This document shows, piece by piece, positions 19,201 through 26,857 of a stretch of 64,000 bases of DNA. Numbering within the stretch: the stretch's first letter is position 1; each line of letters begins with the position of its first letter. This DNA is from CAVSWT01 sp963731745 (GTDB lineage: Bacteria; Bacteroidota; Ignavibacteria; Ignavibacteriales; Ignavibacteriaceae): NCBI GenBank assembly GCA_963731745.1, contig CAVSWT010000017.1, positions 1 through 64,000 of the forward strand, in the 5' to 3' direction. The position numbers were made by a program, and so were the translations under genes. Under the pieces are notes generated by a model. It was given only the letters and a program-made list of their open reading frames with translations. It was not told the origin of the DNA and ran no database searches.

Positions 19201-19482
19201 AAGCTGAACGGTGATCCGCTTAAAGTAGCATACGAAGGAGGTTCTCCAACATCAGTGAAACAACGTGTTGATATGATAACTTCTTCTTTATGGTTTACAA
19301 CATCCGCTCCTACTTCAACATACATTCAATCTTACGAAGCCGCAGCCGGTGCATTTGAAGGATTATTAACTACTTTAAAATCCATTGATGGAGAAGTTAA
19401 AACAATTGAATCAAAACTTGAAAAGTACGGGGCACCTTATACTCCGGGAAGATTTCCCGAATGGAAGAAAGAAGATAATTAA
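16204..19482 (+). CDS. exported BNR/VPS10-like repeat protein, no sorting domain
   Basis: A 1092-residue protein with signal peptide (~1-22) and a long array of sortilin/BNR repeats (~35-735; STDSGTTWE, STDRGASWK, TTDGGKNW), starting with SIGPAITGGR. The C-terminal ~350 residues include a Lys/Glu-rich coil (~800-820), an Ig-like region (TKPKKGVNRIVWDFRYNP-type) and a helical end. It lacks a T9SS domain, so it probably stays periplasmic or outer-membrane bound. It belongs to the widespread family often named VPS10 or glycosyl hydrolase; no catalytic residues are evident. Start ATG at 16204, no clear ribosome site. A related C-terminal relic lies at 22906. Confidence 0.85.
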   Translation: MKKMSKSLFVFALLISTINLFGQDKSDESKPDSLKNISLSGLSFRSIGPAITGGRVVALAVNPENHSEYFVGSGHGSLWKTTNNGATFSPAFDNQNSYSIGAVAIDPTNPNVVWVGTGENNNQNNVIYGDGVYKSEDGGSTWKNMGLKESKQIGEIIVDPKDGNTVYVAAYGPSRIAGGDRGIFKTTDGGKNWNNVLFVSKYTGCFEVHMDPRYNNILYAVAHQRMRNLYTGIYGGPESGIYRSTDSGTTWEKMKKGLPDSDMGRIGMSVSPVNPDILYAIVEAAKDGGFYKSTDRGASWKKQSSYVSSYPFYFQKIFCDTKDVDRIYSMDVFLQVSIDGGKSWSKLGEDKKHVDNHFLWIDPDNNKHLIDGCDGGVYDTYDQGKSWSFKSNIPIAEIYKVTTDNATPFYNVYAGSQDNNSFGGPSRTINSGGISNQDWYFTCSGDGFQTQVDWKDPNIIYSESQYGGLVRFDKKSGEALYIKPFDFADTVYRFDWDAALLISKFDNKRLYIGADKVFRTDDQGSTWKVISPDLTRGVPDEMQNLMDRSWSIDDLAKKNSMAQLSSIAESPLDENLLFSGSSDGLIYHTTNRGKNWIKASTPGLPEYATISEITASHFDKNVAYAACENFVAGDFKPYLYKTTDEGNSWFLYNSNLPDEGSTYTIAEDNEDENLLFLGTQFGVYFTVDGGKEWIKLKNGIPTEMVMSLTLQNRENDLVVSTFGRGIYILDDYSPLRYLNKETIKKEAYIFPIKDALMFVEANPFGFPGVGFMGASFYAAANPEVGAVFTYYLKDDIKTLEEKRRDEEKEKQKKKENIKYPSYNSLLNEKEEAEPYILFTILDEQGNVIRKIKTEPKKGVNRIVWDFRYNPFTPVSLKPFDNSVPWIQPDLGYMVLPGNYKVSLSKFQDEKFTELVPPQKFVCSFLNNASLPASDKLALDKFNKKVASLTRAVSGADEYKKSLDEKIKYLKKAFIDGAEVPQDLYNTVVKIEKELYDFNLKLNGDPLKVAYEGGSPTSVKQRVDMITSSLWFTTSAPTSTYIQSYEAAAGAFEGLLTTLKSIDGEVKTIESKLEKYGAPYTPGRFPEWKKEDN

Positions 19483-19507
19483 GAAGTTAAATACATAATT
19501 GATAATT

Positions 19508-19541
19508 AAAAGCAGTCTCAAATAATGAGACTGCTTTTCTA
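19508..19541. terminator. bidirectional intrinsic terminator
   Basis: A 13-bp perfect stem AAAAGCAGTCTCA / TGAGACTGCTTTT (19508-19538) with a five-base loop, followed by TCTATTT. It lies between the convergent genes ending at 19482 and 19604 and has T-rich sides in both directions. Confidence 0.85.
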
Positions 19542-19603
19542 TTTCGGTTTAATATTTCTCACATACAAATTCTTAAAGTTCAGAATTTTCTAAGCCGCTA
19601 TGA

Positions 19604-22600
19604 TTATTTAAGCAAAATCATCTTCTTAGTATTAACATAATTACCTGCCTGAAGCCTATAAAAATATATACCGCTAGCTAAACCTTTTCCATTAAATTGT
19701 ACACTATATTTTCCCGCAGCTTTAAACTCATTAACTATTGTTTTTATCTCTTGTCCGAGTATATCAAAAACTTTGAGAGAAACATTAGCTGCATTAGGGA
19801 TTTCAAATTTGATTGTTGCAGTAGGATTAAAAGGATTAGGGTATGATTGATAAAGAATAAACTTGTTAGGAATTAACTTTTTTGATTCAACCCCAGTTAA
19901 GGTCCCCAGAGCAATTGCAGGGGCCCAGCCCATATTGTTATTTTCATGAACTTCATTTGTAATCGCATTATCCGGATCAATAATCGCATAGATCCTTACA
20001 CTATCTAGTGACAAAGAAACCGGAATAATCCATTGTATTGTGATATTTATATGACTTCGGGCATCTATAGTTGTATCAACTTTTACTTCTTCTATTTGAA
20101 CACCGCCTGCATTTGGGTTTCCATTATAAAACCTGATCTTGAATGGAGTACTAACAGCGTGCAAACCAAAATTGCGAATGCGTGTACCTATTGTTACAGT
20201 ATCACCGCCATGCGGTTCTGTTTCGGAAATTATAATATCTCTTGTTCTTTGACGATAAGTAGAATCATTTCCAGGAAGCGGTATTCCTTTTTCAGGATCA
20301 TACCGCCATGGCAAACTAAAAGCAAGATCAGGTTTGCCGCCGTATCTTGTCTGCCAAAAAGAATTGCCGCCGGGTAATGTCGAGACTTTGTAATCTAATG
20401 CAAGTGCACCATAGGAAGTCCAATATACGTAAGGACTCACATAATAAGTGCCTGAAGTTCCAAACTGTGGTTGAAGATGGCCAAGATCACTTCGAACTTC
20501 AATTGATCGCCCCACCTTAACGGTCTGGGTAGAAATTTCTCCATAATTATAGTGGCCTGTAACTCCGATTTCTACACCATTAGGAAATGAAATACCTAAA
20601 AATTCAACTGAGCCGATTGAACCAATAGTTTTCCCAACCTCTAATCCCGCATCCCAACTCGATTCGGAACCATTTTCCTGAAAATCGCTGAGTTCCAAGG
20701 AAACACTGGGATTACCAGTGTTTCCGATTGTCTGCTCGGCAAAGTTCACAATTGTTCGTGATGTATCAAAGGCACTTGATTTACTGTAGGAAAGTACGTT
20801 GCCAACTTCGTGATCCGGACGAAACAGATTTCCCAAAACACTTTCATCCTTACCTTCGATCCATAATGGCCGCGGTGTACCAGGTATTGAAACTAGGTAA
20901 TGGCCAATAGGGGTTGTGTTTGCACCGTCGTAAACAGGATATTCATAAAAATCTATATCGTAAACATTTGCATAAATCCAATCATCCCCGGCGGCAGTTC
21001 TTCCAGCAGTTATTGTATATGATTTCGAAGCAGACGCCCTATAGCTAAATTTGTTTCCGTAAGTTGCTTTCACCCTATTAGACCCTAAGGGAGTTTGTGT
21101 ATATATAGAAGCATCGCCACCCCAGTCTTCATGAACCTCTGTAGTGATGGTAGTATCCACGGTAGTGGATTGTATATAAGATGACAAAAATCCACAAGAC
21201 TGATCAGGATAACAACCGCTAAGATCTACAATTGTAGAATCTAAAATATCGAAATGAACCGGCGGTGTGTACAGAATAACAGTAGGTTTTATAATCCCTT
21301 TGCGGGTGTAGTGAACAGGTTCACCAAGCCTAATACGATCACCATCAAAATCTCCTAATGCTATTGCATAATTTCTTTCTCCTGTACTGCTTAATATTGG
21401 TTCATCATTTTGCCTTCTTGCTTTCAAAGTGAAGTTAGAAAGAGTTGAATCAACACTACTAAATATGTTCAACTCAAAATGCTGCATTCCTCCGGATTGA
21501 TTGTCAAAGAAATTTTTTGCAACTACAATTTCCGAGTTCTGATCTAAGTCCATATCTCCTACAGCTAAAAAAGCATCACTGCTTGCATTATCGCCGGTCG
21601 TAGCTACAGTGCCTTTTGATTTGTATTGAGGTATCAGCTGGTTATCGGAACTATAAACATAAAAATTACTTCCAACCATAAGAACTATTTCGTCACGGTA
21701 ACTATGGTTCAAATCCCCGGCGGCCACATCCAGCGGTTCTATTTCACCTTCATTTAATTCATCTCTTCTGATCCTTATCGAATCACTTGGAATCACTGTG
21801 TTAAGATTATCTTTCACATCTATAATCGATACATAAGTATCCGGCTCATTAATATTGTCTGTGGCAAAGCAGAAACCAAATGCAATTTCAAGCGATGGAT
21901 CAAGATCAAAACTGCCTGCTGCTCCGGCAATATTCATACTAGTTACTGAAAATGACGGCTTTTGAAATACTTCAGCCGATGCTTTTGGAATTATATTTCC
22001 GTTTTCATCGATGGTATAAATCTTCGCAAAAAGAGACCAGTTAGATCCACTTTGGGGCTTAACAAATAGGAGAGCAATATCATCATATCCGTCACCATCA
22101 AAATCACCGGTACAAATATCCCAATTATTAAGGGGAGAATTTGGCGGTAAGGTTATTTCATCATTAATGTTTCCTTGCGCCTGGGGAATTAAACTGCCGG
22201 GATTAAATGAAAAAATCTGTAAATGGATGGTTGTATCTTCGCCCTGAAAAGCAACCACAAATTCATCCTGTTCATTTCCAAAAAAGTCTCCTGTTTCAAC
22301 ATGAATTTTTTTATTTCCGAATTCAGCCAGACCAGGCAATGAAAGTCTGGATGGATTACTGATAGACAGTGCGTTTGAATTAATTTCGGGAACAATTACA
22401 GAGACAGTGTTATTTTCACCTTCCCATGCAGCAACAATATTCTTAAGGCTCCCACCCAAAAAATTACCGGCTGCAACTGCTATCCTTTTATTTCCACTAA
22501 CTACAGAATCAATGTAGATTGGCTTTTGTATAAGTCTTGCATCGGTATTAGACTGGGTAAGGTCTAGATCATAAATTCTCTGATTGATAAATTGTGAGTT

Positions 22601-22768
22601 AGGATTATCTCCTTGATTCCAGACCATTATCAATTCATTGGAATTTACAAGATCTCTTACACGTGCAAGCCGATCTTTATAGTTGGAGTTTTGGGCGAAG
22701 GAATCAAACAGAGTTGATAGCAGCAGAATTAATAATAGTGATTCGGAAATATGAATTCTATTGTTCAT
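19604..22768 (-). CDS. secreted FG-GAP/CARDB protein with T9SS sorting domain
   Basis: A 1054-residue surface or secreted protein. Signal peptide ~1-25. The first half has FG-GAP/integrin-like calcium loops (DFDGDGYDDIALL, DMDLDQNSE, DFDGDRIRLG), suggesting a beta-propeller. A middle domain (~500-830) is unrecognised. A CARDB adhesion-like domain (~865-960, with NFGLHAVSTPF and VDTTIDARS) precedes the T9SS type A sorting domain (~975-1054, YPNPFNPTATI to terminal MILLK). Start ATG at 22768. Transcribed alone. It is likely an adhesin or a structural part of an extracellular enzyme complex; no catalytic motif seen. Confidence 0.85.
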   Translation of the reverse strand: MNNRIHISESLLLILLLSTLFDSFAQNSNYKDRLARVRDLVNSNELIMVWNQGDNPNSQFINQRIYDLDLTQSNTDARLIQKPIYIDSVVSGNKRIAVAAGNFLGGSLKNIVAAWEGENNTVSVIVPEINSNALSISNPSRLSLPGLAEFGNKKIHVETGDFFGNEQDEFVVAFQGEDTTIHLQIFSFNPGSLIPQAQGNINDEITLPPNSPLNNWDICTGDFDGDGYDDIALLFVKPQSGSNWSLFAKIYTIDENGNIIPKASAEVFQKPSFSVTSMNIAGAAGSFDLDPSLEIAFGFCFATDNINEPDTYVSIIDVKDNLNTVIPSDSIRIRRDELNEGEIEPLDVAAGDLNHSYRDEIVLMVGSNFYVYSSDNQLIPQYKSKGTVATTGDNASSDAFLAVGDMDLDQNSEIVVAKNFFDNQSGGMQHFELNIFSSVDSTLSNFTLKARRQNDEPILSSTGERNYAIALGDFDGDRIRLGEPVHYTRKGIIKPTVILYTPPVHFDILDSTIVDLSGCYPDQSCGFLSSYIQSTTVDTTITTEVHEDWGGDASIYTQTPLGSNRVKATYGNKFSYRASASKSYTITAGRTAAGDDWIYANVYDIDFYEYPVYDGANTTPIGHYLVSIPGTPRPLWIEGKDESVLGNLFRPDHEVGNVLSYSKSSAFDTSRTIVNFAEQTIGNTGNPSVSLELSDFQENGSESSWDAGLEVGKTIGSIGSVEFLGISFPNGVEIGVTGHYNYGEISTQTVKVGRSIEVRSDLGHLQPQFGTSGTYYVSPYVYWTSYGALALDYKVSTLPGGNSFWQTRYGGKPDLAFSLPWRYDPEKGIPLPGNDSTYRQRTRDIIISETEPHGGDTVTIGTRIRNFGLHAVSTPFKIRFYNGNPNAGGVQIEEVKVDTTIDARSHINITIQWIIPVSLSLDSVRIYAIIDPDNAITNEVHENNNMGWAPAIALGTLTGVESKKLIPNKFILYQSYPNPFNPTATIKFEIPNAANVSLKVFDILGQEIKTIVNEFKAAGKYSVQFNGKGLASGIYFYRLQAGNYVNTKKMILLK

Positions 22769-23085
22769 GGTTAGAATTCCTTATAATGATTGGAAAGCTT
22801 AAGTCACTTTAATGAGTCAACTTGTAATTGAAAGATTAGTAGCGTATGAAATAATTTAAAATTAACCTAATAATATTTAGTTCTAAAAACAATAAAAATT
22901 TTTAAAGTCTTGAATCAAAGCTTGAAATGCATGGTGTCCCAAATGCGCCGGAAGAATTTCCAGATTGGGGAAAAGATTTGAATTAGAATCCAAAGAAATT
23001 ATTTGTGATTAAAAAATTAACGCCTGGGAAGTTTCCAAGAGCTTCTCAAGGTTAAATTAGAAGGAATATCATAAATGCATTTATT
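22769..23085. other. 317-bp intergenic region holding a gene relic
   Basis: Apart from the 27-codon relic at 22906-22986 (listed separately), this AT-rich spacer has no ORF or clear signal. It separates two minus-strand genes. Confidence 0.5.
22906..22986 (+). pseudogene. C-terminal relic of a BNR/VPS10-like gene
   Basis: The plus strand encodes ESKLEMHGVPNAPEEFPDWG then KDLN-stop. This matches position by position the end of the 1092-residue BNR protein 3.5 kb upstream, which reads ESKLEKYGAPYTPGRFPEWK then KEDN-stop: the same length from ESKLE to the stop, with identical or similar residues at most positions. A stop codon lies just upstream at 22903-22905 and no start or ribosome site is present, so only the last ~26 codons survive. 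It is a remnant of a paralogue lost by deletion. Confidence 0.65.
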
Positions 23086-23544
23086 TTAATTTGGCTTTGA
23101 AGAATTGAGAGCCATTGCTCTGTGACTAAAGAATCCGTAAAAAAATATTTTTTGATGAACAGTCTTAAATAAAGGGTGATCTACAGGGTATGTCTTTAAA
23201 TCTTCATATTGTAGAAAATCTGAACCAATATTAATTAATGTTTCATCTTTCGGTGTTCCTATTAAACCTTCTTCAAACTCTTTAAATCGAATATAACAAA
23301 ACAGTATAACGTCACCATCGAGTTTGTAAAAATATTTTGCAAATTCTGAAGTATCTTTTGTATTAATAAATCTCAAAAGAGCTTCATTAGTTTTTTTCAG
23401 AGTTTCGATACGGCGTTTATTTAACAAATTCTTTTTCTCTAAATACCTTTTACGCCTTAAAAGTAATGTCTCCCTTTCCCCTTCAAATAAATATTTTATT
23501 ACTTCTTTAACCTGTTCTAATAGAATTTCTGAATTTAAAGTCAT
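23086..23544 (-). CDS. hypothetical helical protein
   Basis: A 152-residue soluble, mostly alpha-helical protein, basic and charged near residues 20-55 (ERETLLLRRKRYLEKKNLL), compatible with a coiled coil. No signal peptide and no family recognised. The start is ATG at 23544 with a good GGGAGA ribosome site 8 bases upstream, which supports it as a real gene. The next minus-strand gene upstream is the 54-residue protein at 23636-23800, so the two may be cotranscribed. Confidence 0.65.
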   Translation of the reverse strand: MTLNSEILLEQVKEVIKYLFEGERETLLLRRKRYLEKKNLLNKRRIETLKKTNEALLRFINTKDTSEFAKYFYKLDGDVILFCYIRFKEFEEGLIGTPKDETLINIGSDFLQYEDLKTYPVDHPLFKTVHQKIFFYGFFSHRAMALNSSKPN

Positions 23545-23635
23545 TTTATAATCTCCCTTATATTATTCAATCTTTCAATTTTTATTTGAATGAAGCTTTA
23601 AGGTTAAATTATTTTTTTACTTTTCATTTATTAAT

Positions 23636-23800
23636 TCAGCTTTTAATAATATAGGAAATAGTATCTATATTTATGTAAAATTTAACTCCACTATTTTCTA
23701 CTTGAACAAATTTTTCTTTAGAACATAAAATTTTATTAATGTCATCAATCTGAATTGTTTTGCTGTTGCCATTAATAAAAGTAATTAAATATTGTTGCAT
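23636..23800 (-). CDS. 54-residue small protein, unknown
   Basis: A short frame starting ATG at 23800 directly behind a near-perfect ribosome site (GGAGTAATGC). It reads MQQYLITFINGNSKTIQIDD, then a mixed beta-type sequence with one Cys (Cys26), and ends YIIKS. The alternating hydrophobic pattern (FVQVENSGVKFYINIDT) suggests a small beta-rich domain. It has no signal peptide or membrane segment. No family is recognised. The strong translation signal and the lack of an overlapping better frame make it credible. Confidence 0.6.
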   Translation of the reverse strand: MQQYLITFINGNSKTIQIDDINKILCSKEKFVQVENSGVKFYINIDTISYIIKS

Positions 23801-23873
23801 GCATTACTCCTATATACATTTTATATTTTTTAAAATTATATGTAACGCGATCCATTAAAAAAATTAATATCAT

Positions 23874-24116
23874 TCAATTGATTTCATAAGGATCTATATT
23901 GACTATTCTAAAAGAAAAATAGGATCCCAAAGTACTTTTTATTAGCTGCTGTAAACTAGTCTTAATGCCGGCTTTCGCAATTACGGCCCTTTCAACATTT
24001 CCATTATGATTATAGATGACAATAACTCCCGGTAAATCGGATGCATATTTATCAATATTCATATTAGTTAATTCAAATTTGCCGGAAAACAAATCGTTCA
24101 CCTTTTGCTTCAACAA
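23874..24116 (-). CDS. hypothetical small protein
   Basis: An 80-residue frame with a protein-like composition (PGVIVIYNHNGNVERAVIAK, then a helix and FRIVNIDPYEIN). The only usable start is TTG at 24116, without a clear ribosome site, and an in-frame stop lies five codons further upstream. It could be a genuine small gene or the 3' part of a truncated one. It shares strand and neighbourhood with the two small genes at 23086 and 23636. Function unknown. Confidence 0.4.
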   Translation of the reverse strand: MLKQKVNDLFSGKFELTNMNIDKYASDLPGVIVIYNHNGNVERAVIAKAGIKTSLQQLIKSTLGSYFSFRIVNIDPYEIN

Positions 24117-24501
24117 TTTTATGAGAAATGATTAGTATTTATCACACAAATAAATAAAGTTATGCTTTACGATAAGCTTAATAGGCGGGTTTTACAATCA
24201 GGGAAACTCTTAATTTCTGAGGTAAAAGAAGTGAAAATTTTGATTTCGGGTGGTTATTAACCTACTTGTATTATTTAATATTTACACAGTAGGAAGTTTT
24301 TAACTAATACAAATCAGAAATATATTAACCTCAAAAAAACAATTAACAAAACCAACAAAGAAATTAATCAAATGGTTTACAAAATTTACAGAGTAAAAGT
24401 ATACGAGATAAAAAATGATGTAGAAGTTTTAATTAAATTACAAACTAATTTATTTTACAAAAACAATATGCATTACAATTTGTAACTATCAAAATATGCC
24501 A
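24117..24501. other. 385-bp intergenic region, nothing recognised
   Basis: Very AT-rich, with frequent stops on both strands. No ORF, hairpin-plus-T terminator or repeat stood out. Confidence 0.45.
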
Positions 24502-25524
24502 TCACTTATGATTATCCATTTTCTTGATCACATCAAAATTGAAAACATCAGGCCTTGAGTAATGCCCGACTACATCAAACATTCTTTTTGCAGATATAAT
24601 ATCATCTAAATTTAAATCCGCATAAAGAATCCCCTCTTTTGCTTCAAGCGGCCCGGCTAAAATTTTTCCGTTCGGACTAACAATACAACTATTCCCTGTG
24701 TTTATCCATTCTTTATCAGGAGCATAAAGTTTCTTAAATGTATATTTATCTGGTATATCATCTTTTCTTAAAGCCATGCAGGCACTAATAACAAACAACC
24801 CTCCTTCTTTTGCAATATGTTGAATGCTTATCAACCAACTTTGACTTTTATCCCAGGTTGGGGCTGCCAGTATTTGTATCCCGTTTTGATATAAAGCATT
24901 CCTTGCTAAAGGCATAAAATTTTCCCAGCAAATTAAGCCGCCTATCTTACCAACAGAGGTTTGATAAGTATTAAGTGTACTTCCGTCTCCCCTTCCCCAA
25001 ACAAGCCGTTCACCTCCGGTTGGAATAAGCTTTCGATGCTTGCCGATAATTTTACCTTTATCATCAATAAACAACATGCTGTTGTACAAACTACCGCCAC
25101 TTGATTCGTTGTTGCGTTCATTCAAACCGATAACAATATTAATTTTATTTTCTTTCGCTGCCTTGCATAATAAATCAGTACTATTATCAGGTACTGATAT
25201 TGAACTTTTCGTAAGTTCAATAAAAAGATTATTTAATTCAGCAGATTTACTGTTAGGAATTAACCAGATCCAGTCAGGATATCCTGATATAAAAGCTTCA
25301 GGGAATACAATTAATTTTGCGCCGTTTTTAGCTGCTTCTTTAATTGTAGAGCAAGCCTTTTCAACTGTTTTTTTCTTATTTAAAAAAATGGGTGTTACCT
25401 GGGCGGCAGCTACTTTAATAGTTTTTTCCATATTACTTTCATTTGTGGTTATTGTTTTTTTTTGACAAAATGTAGCTGTTGAAATGATAAAAATTAATAT
25501 TATATAGTTTAAAATACTTTTCAT
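24502..25524 (-). CDS. nitrilase-family carbon-nitrogen hydrolase with signal-like N-terminus
   Basis: A 340-residue enzyme of the nitrilase superfamily, nitrilase/cyanide-hydratase branch, which hydrolyses nitriles to acid and ammonia. The catalytic triad is visible: Glu76 (FPEAF), Lys165 (HRKL) and Cys199 (ICWENF), plus WGRGDG. The catalytic domain begins at Met32 (MEKTIKVAAAQ). The frame starts at 25524 with a hydrophobic export-type segment ending TFC-QKK. The alternative ATG at 25431 has a slightly better upstream GAAAG and would give a cytoplasmic enzyme of normal family length (309 residues). Exported nitrilases are unusual. The gene stands alone, downstream of the tRNA terminator. The substrate is not predictable. 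Confidence 0.85.
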   Translation of the reverse strand: MKSILNYIILIFIISTATFCQKKTITTNESNMEKTIKVAAAQVTPIFLNKKKTVEKACSTIKEAAKNGAKLIVFPEAFISGYPDWIWLIPNSKSAELNNLFIELTKSSISVPDNSTDLLCKAAKENKINIVIGLNERNNESSGGSLYNSMLFIDDKGKIIGKHRKLIPTGGERLVWGRGDGSTLNTYQTSVGKIGGLICWENFMPLARNALYQNGIQILAAPTWDKSQSWLISIQHIAKEGGLFVISACMALRKDDIPDKYTFKKLYAPDKEWINTGNSCIVSPNGKILAGPLEAKEGILYADLNLDDIISAKRMFDVVGHYSRPDVFNFDVIKKMDNHK

Positions 25525-25794
25525 TTTAATTGATTGATAAGCGTTTGGTTTTTACAAAACCAAATAGAATAAATTGAAGAAACTGGTGCAATTGAAAATT
25601 GTAACTTTTTGAAGTTATCGAATAGTAAAATCAATAGCAACAAAATGTTTAAATCCAATCAAATGAATGTGTATAAATTATTTTATCAAAAGCAATTCAT
25701 CAAACGAATTCGATGTATACTCTTTAAATCTATTTTCTGGTTTATTGGCTACGGCTTTGAAGGTCTGGTTCGAAGAAATCTTATTTATTTAAAA

Positions 25795-25822
25795 TAAAAA
25801 AACCCAAACTAAGTGTTTGGGT
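25795..25822 (-). terminator. terminator of the initiator tRNA
   Basis: An 8-bp perfect stem ACCCAAAC / GTTTGGGT (25802-25809 with 25815-25822) with a 5-base loop. On the minus strand it is followed by seven T. It lies 14 bases past the tRNA 3' end. Confidence 0.85.
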
Positions 25823-25835
25823 CTTTTAATTCTAG

Positions 25836-25908
<73 letters not shown>

Positions 25909-25982
25909 ATATTTGGACTCCAAATATAGACAAATGATGCGGCGATGTCAAACAATTGAATGCTCTAAATCCCGGAAGTTGC

Positions 25983-26252
25983 CTAAACTTGCCCGGTTTC
26001 AAAACTTGAAATTATTCCATCCAATGATTGCGACTTAGCATGTATTTCATTAAGCTTTTTAATTATACGAAGTATTGCATTTCTTCTTTCTTCAATCATT
26101 TCCTGCAGAAATTCCTGCACTTCAGGAAAATTGCATTCTGCATAAACGCCTTCGTAAAATTTAACTGCTGAAGCTTCTTTTCTTAAAGCCTCGTTTAACA
26201 TTGCGCATGAGTTTTTACATGCATGCACACAATTTACATCTTCTGGATTCAT
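25983..26252 (-). CDS. small ferritin-like helical protein at the end of the vor operon
   Basis: An 89-residue helical protein with an N-terminal Cys cluster (CVHACKNSC) and two helices resembling half of a ferritin/rubrerythrin unit (EASAVKFYEGVYAEC, then EEMIEERRNAI). The second helix has ExxR where a metal-binding ExxH would be expected, so it may not bind a di-iron centre. The chosen start is ATG at 26252 with GGGGA upstream; four codons upstream, ATG at 26264 is possible but would overlap its own ribosome site. It begins 27 bases after the gamma subunit stop, so is part of the operon. Confidence 0.65.
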   Translation of the reverse strand: MNPEDVNCVHACKNSCAMLNEALRKEASAVKFYEGVYAECNFPEVQEFLQEMIEERRNAILRIIKKLNEIHAKSQSLDGIISSFETGQV

Positions 26253-26279
26253 TTTAGTCCCCATTAGTTTTAGTTACCT

Positions 26280-26837
26280 TTATATTTTTTCGAATTCGTG
26301 AGCTAATTCTTTTCCAATTTCCAACGCTTGTTCATTAACCGGTATTAAATGATGATGCCTTTCCGGCAATACTTTTCTTAATGCATTTAATATATTTTCA
26401 ATTTTTACAACTGGACGCCTTTCAAGATAGGCTCCAAGCAGTATCATATTTGCTACTTGCTTCTTCTGCAGCTTCTGTGCTTCTTCAAATGCAGGAACAC
26501 TTAGGACTTCAATATCTACGCGTGTCGGAGGATTTATTATGCTGGATTTTTCATAAATCAATAAACCATCAGGCTTAATGCATTGTTCAAATTTATCCAG
26601 CGACGGTTGATTTAAAATTATTCCTGAATCAAACCGGGTAATGATGGGTGAGCTGATTCTATCTTCCGAAACAATTACCGTACAATTTGCAGTACCGCCT
26701 CTCATTTCAGGCCCATAAGAAGGCATCCAGCTAACATCTTTATTTTCGATCATTGCAGCATAAGCAATTATTTGTCCCATTGATAAAATACCCTGCCCGC
26801 CGAAGCCTGCAAAAATTATTTCTTGTGTTTTTTCCAT
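26280..26837 (-). CDS. vorC: 2-oxoacid:ferredoxin oxidoreductase, gamma subunit
   Basis: A 185-residue gamma subunit of the pyruvate/2-oxoacid:ferredoxin oxidoreductase family, which with alpha and beta turns a 2-oxoacid and CoA into acyl-CoA, CO2 and reduced ferredoxin. Diagnostic features: FAGFGGQGILSMGQ (~9-22) and PSYGPEMRGGTANC (~39-52). Start ATG at 26837 with AAGGAAAT upstream. It lies 20 bases after the beta gene. The alpha subunit looks most like branched-chain VorB-type proteins, but the substrate (branched-chain, 2-oxoglutarate or other) cannot be fixed from sequence alone. Confidence 0.9.
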   Translation of the reverse strand: MEKTQEIIFAGFGGQGILSMGQIIAYAAMIENKDVSWMPSYGPEMRGGTANCTVIVSEDRISSPIITRFDSGIILNQPSLDKFEQCIKPDGLLIYEKSSIINPPTRVDIEVLSVPAFEEAQKLQKKQVANMILLGAYLERRPVVKIENILNALRKVLPERHHHLIPVNEQALEIGKELAHEFEKI

Positions 26838-26857
26838 TTTATTTCCTTTTGAAAATC

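Noticed and set aside
22769..24501. Possible CRISPR or phage remnant in the small-gene region
   Set aside because: No repeat-spacer pattern and no phage protein recognised; only small unknown ORFs and a BNR relic.
25609..25797. 62-codon plus-strand frame next to the tRNA terminator
   Set aside because: Lys/Asn/Ile-rich, no ribosome site, ends against the terminator of the tRNA on the other strand.
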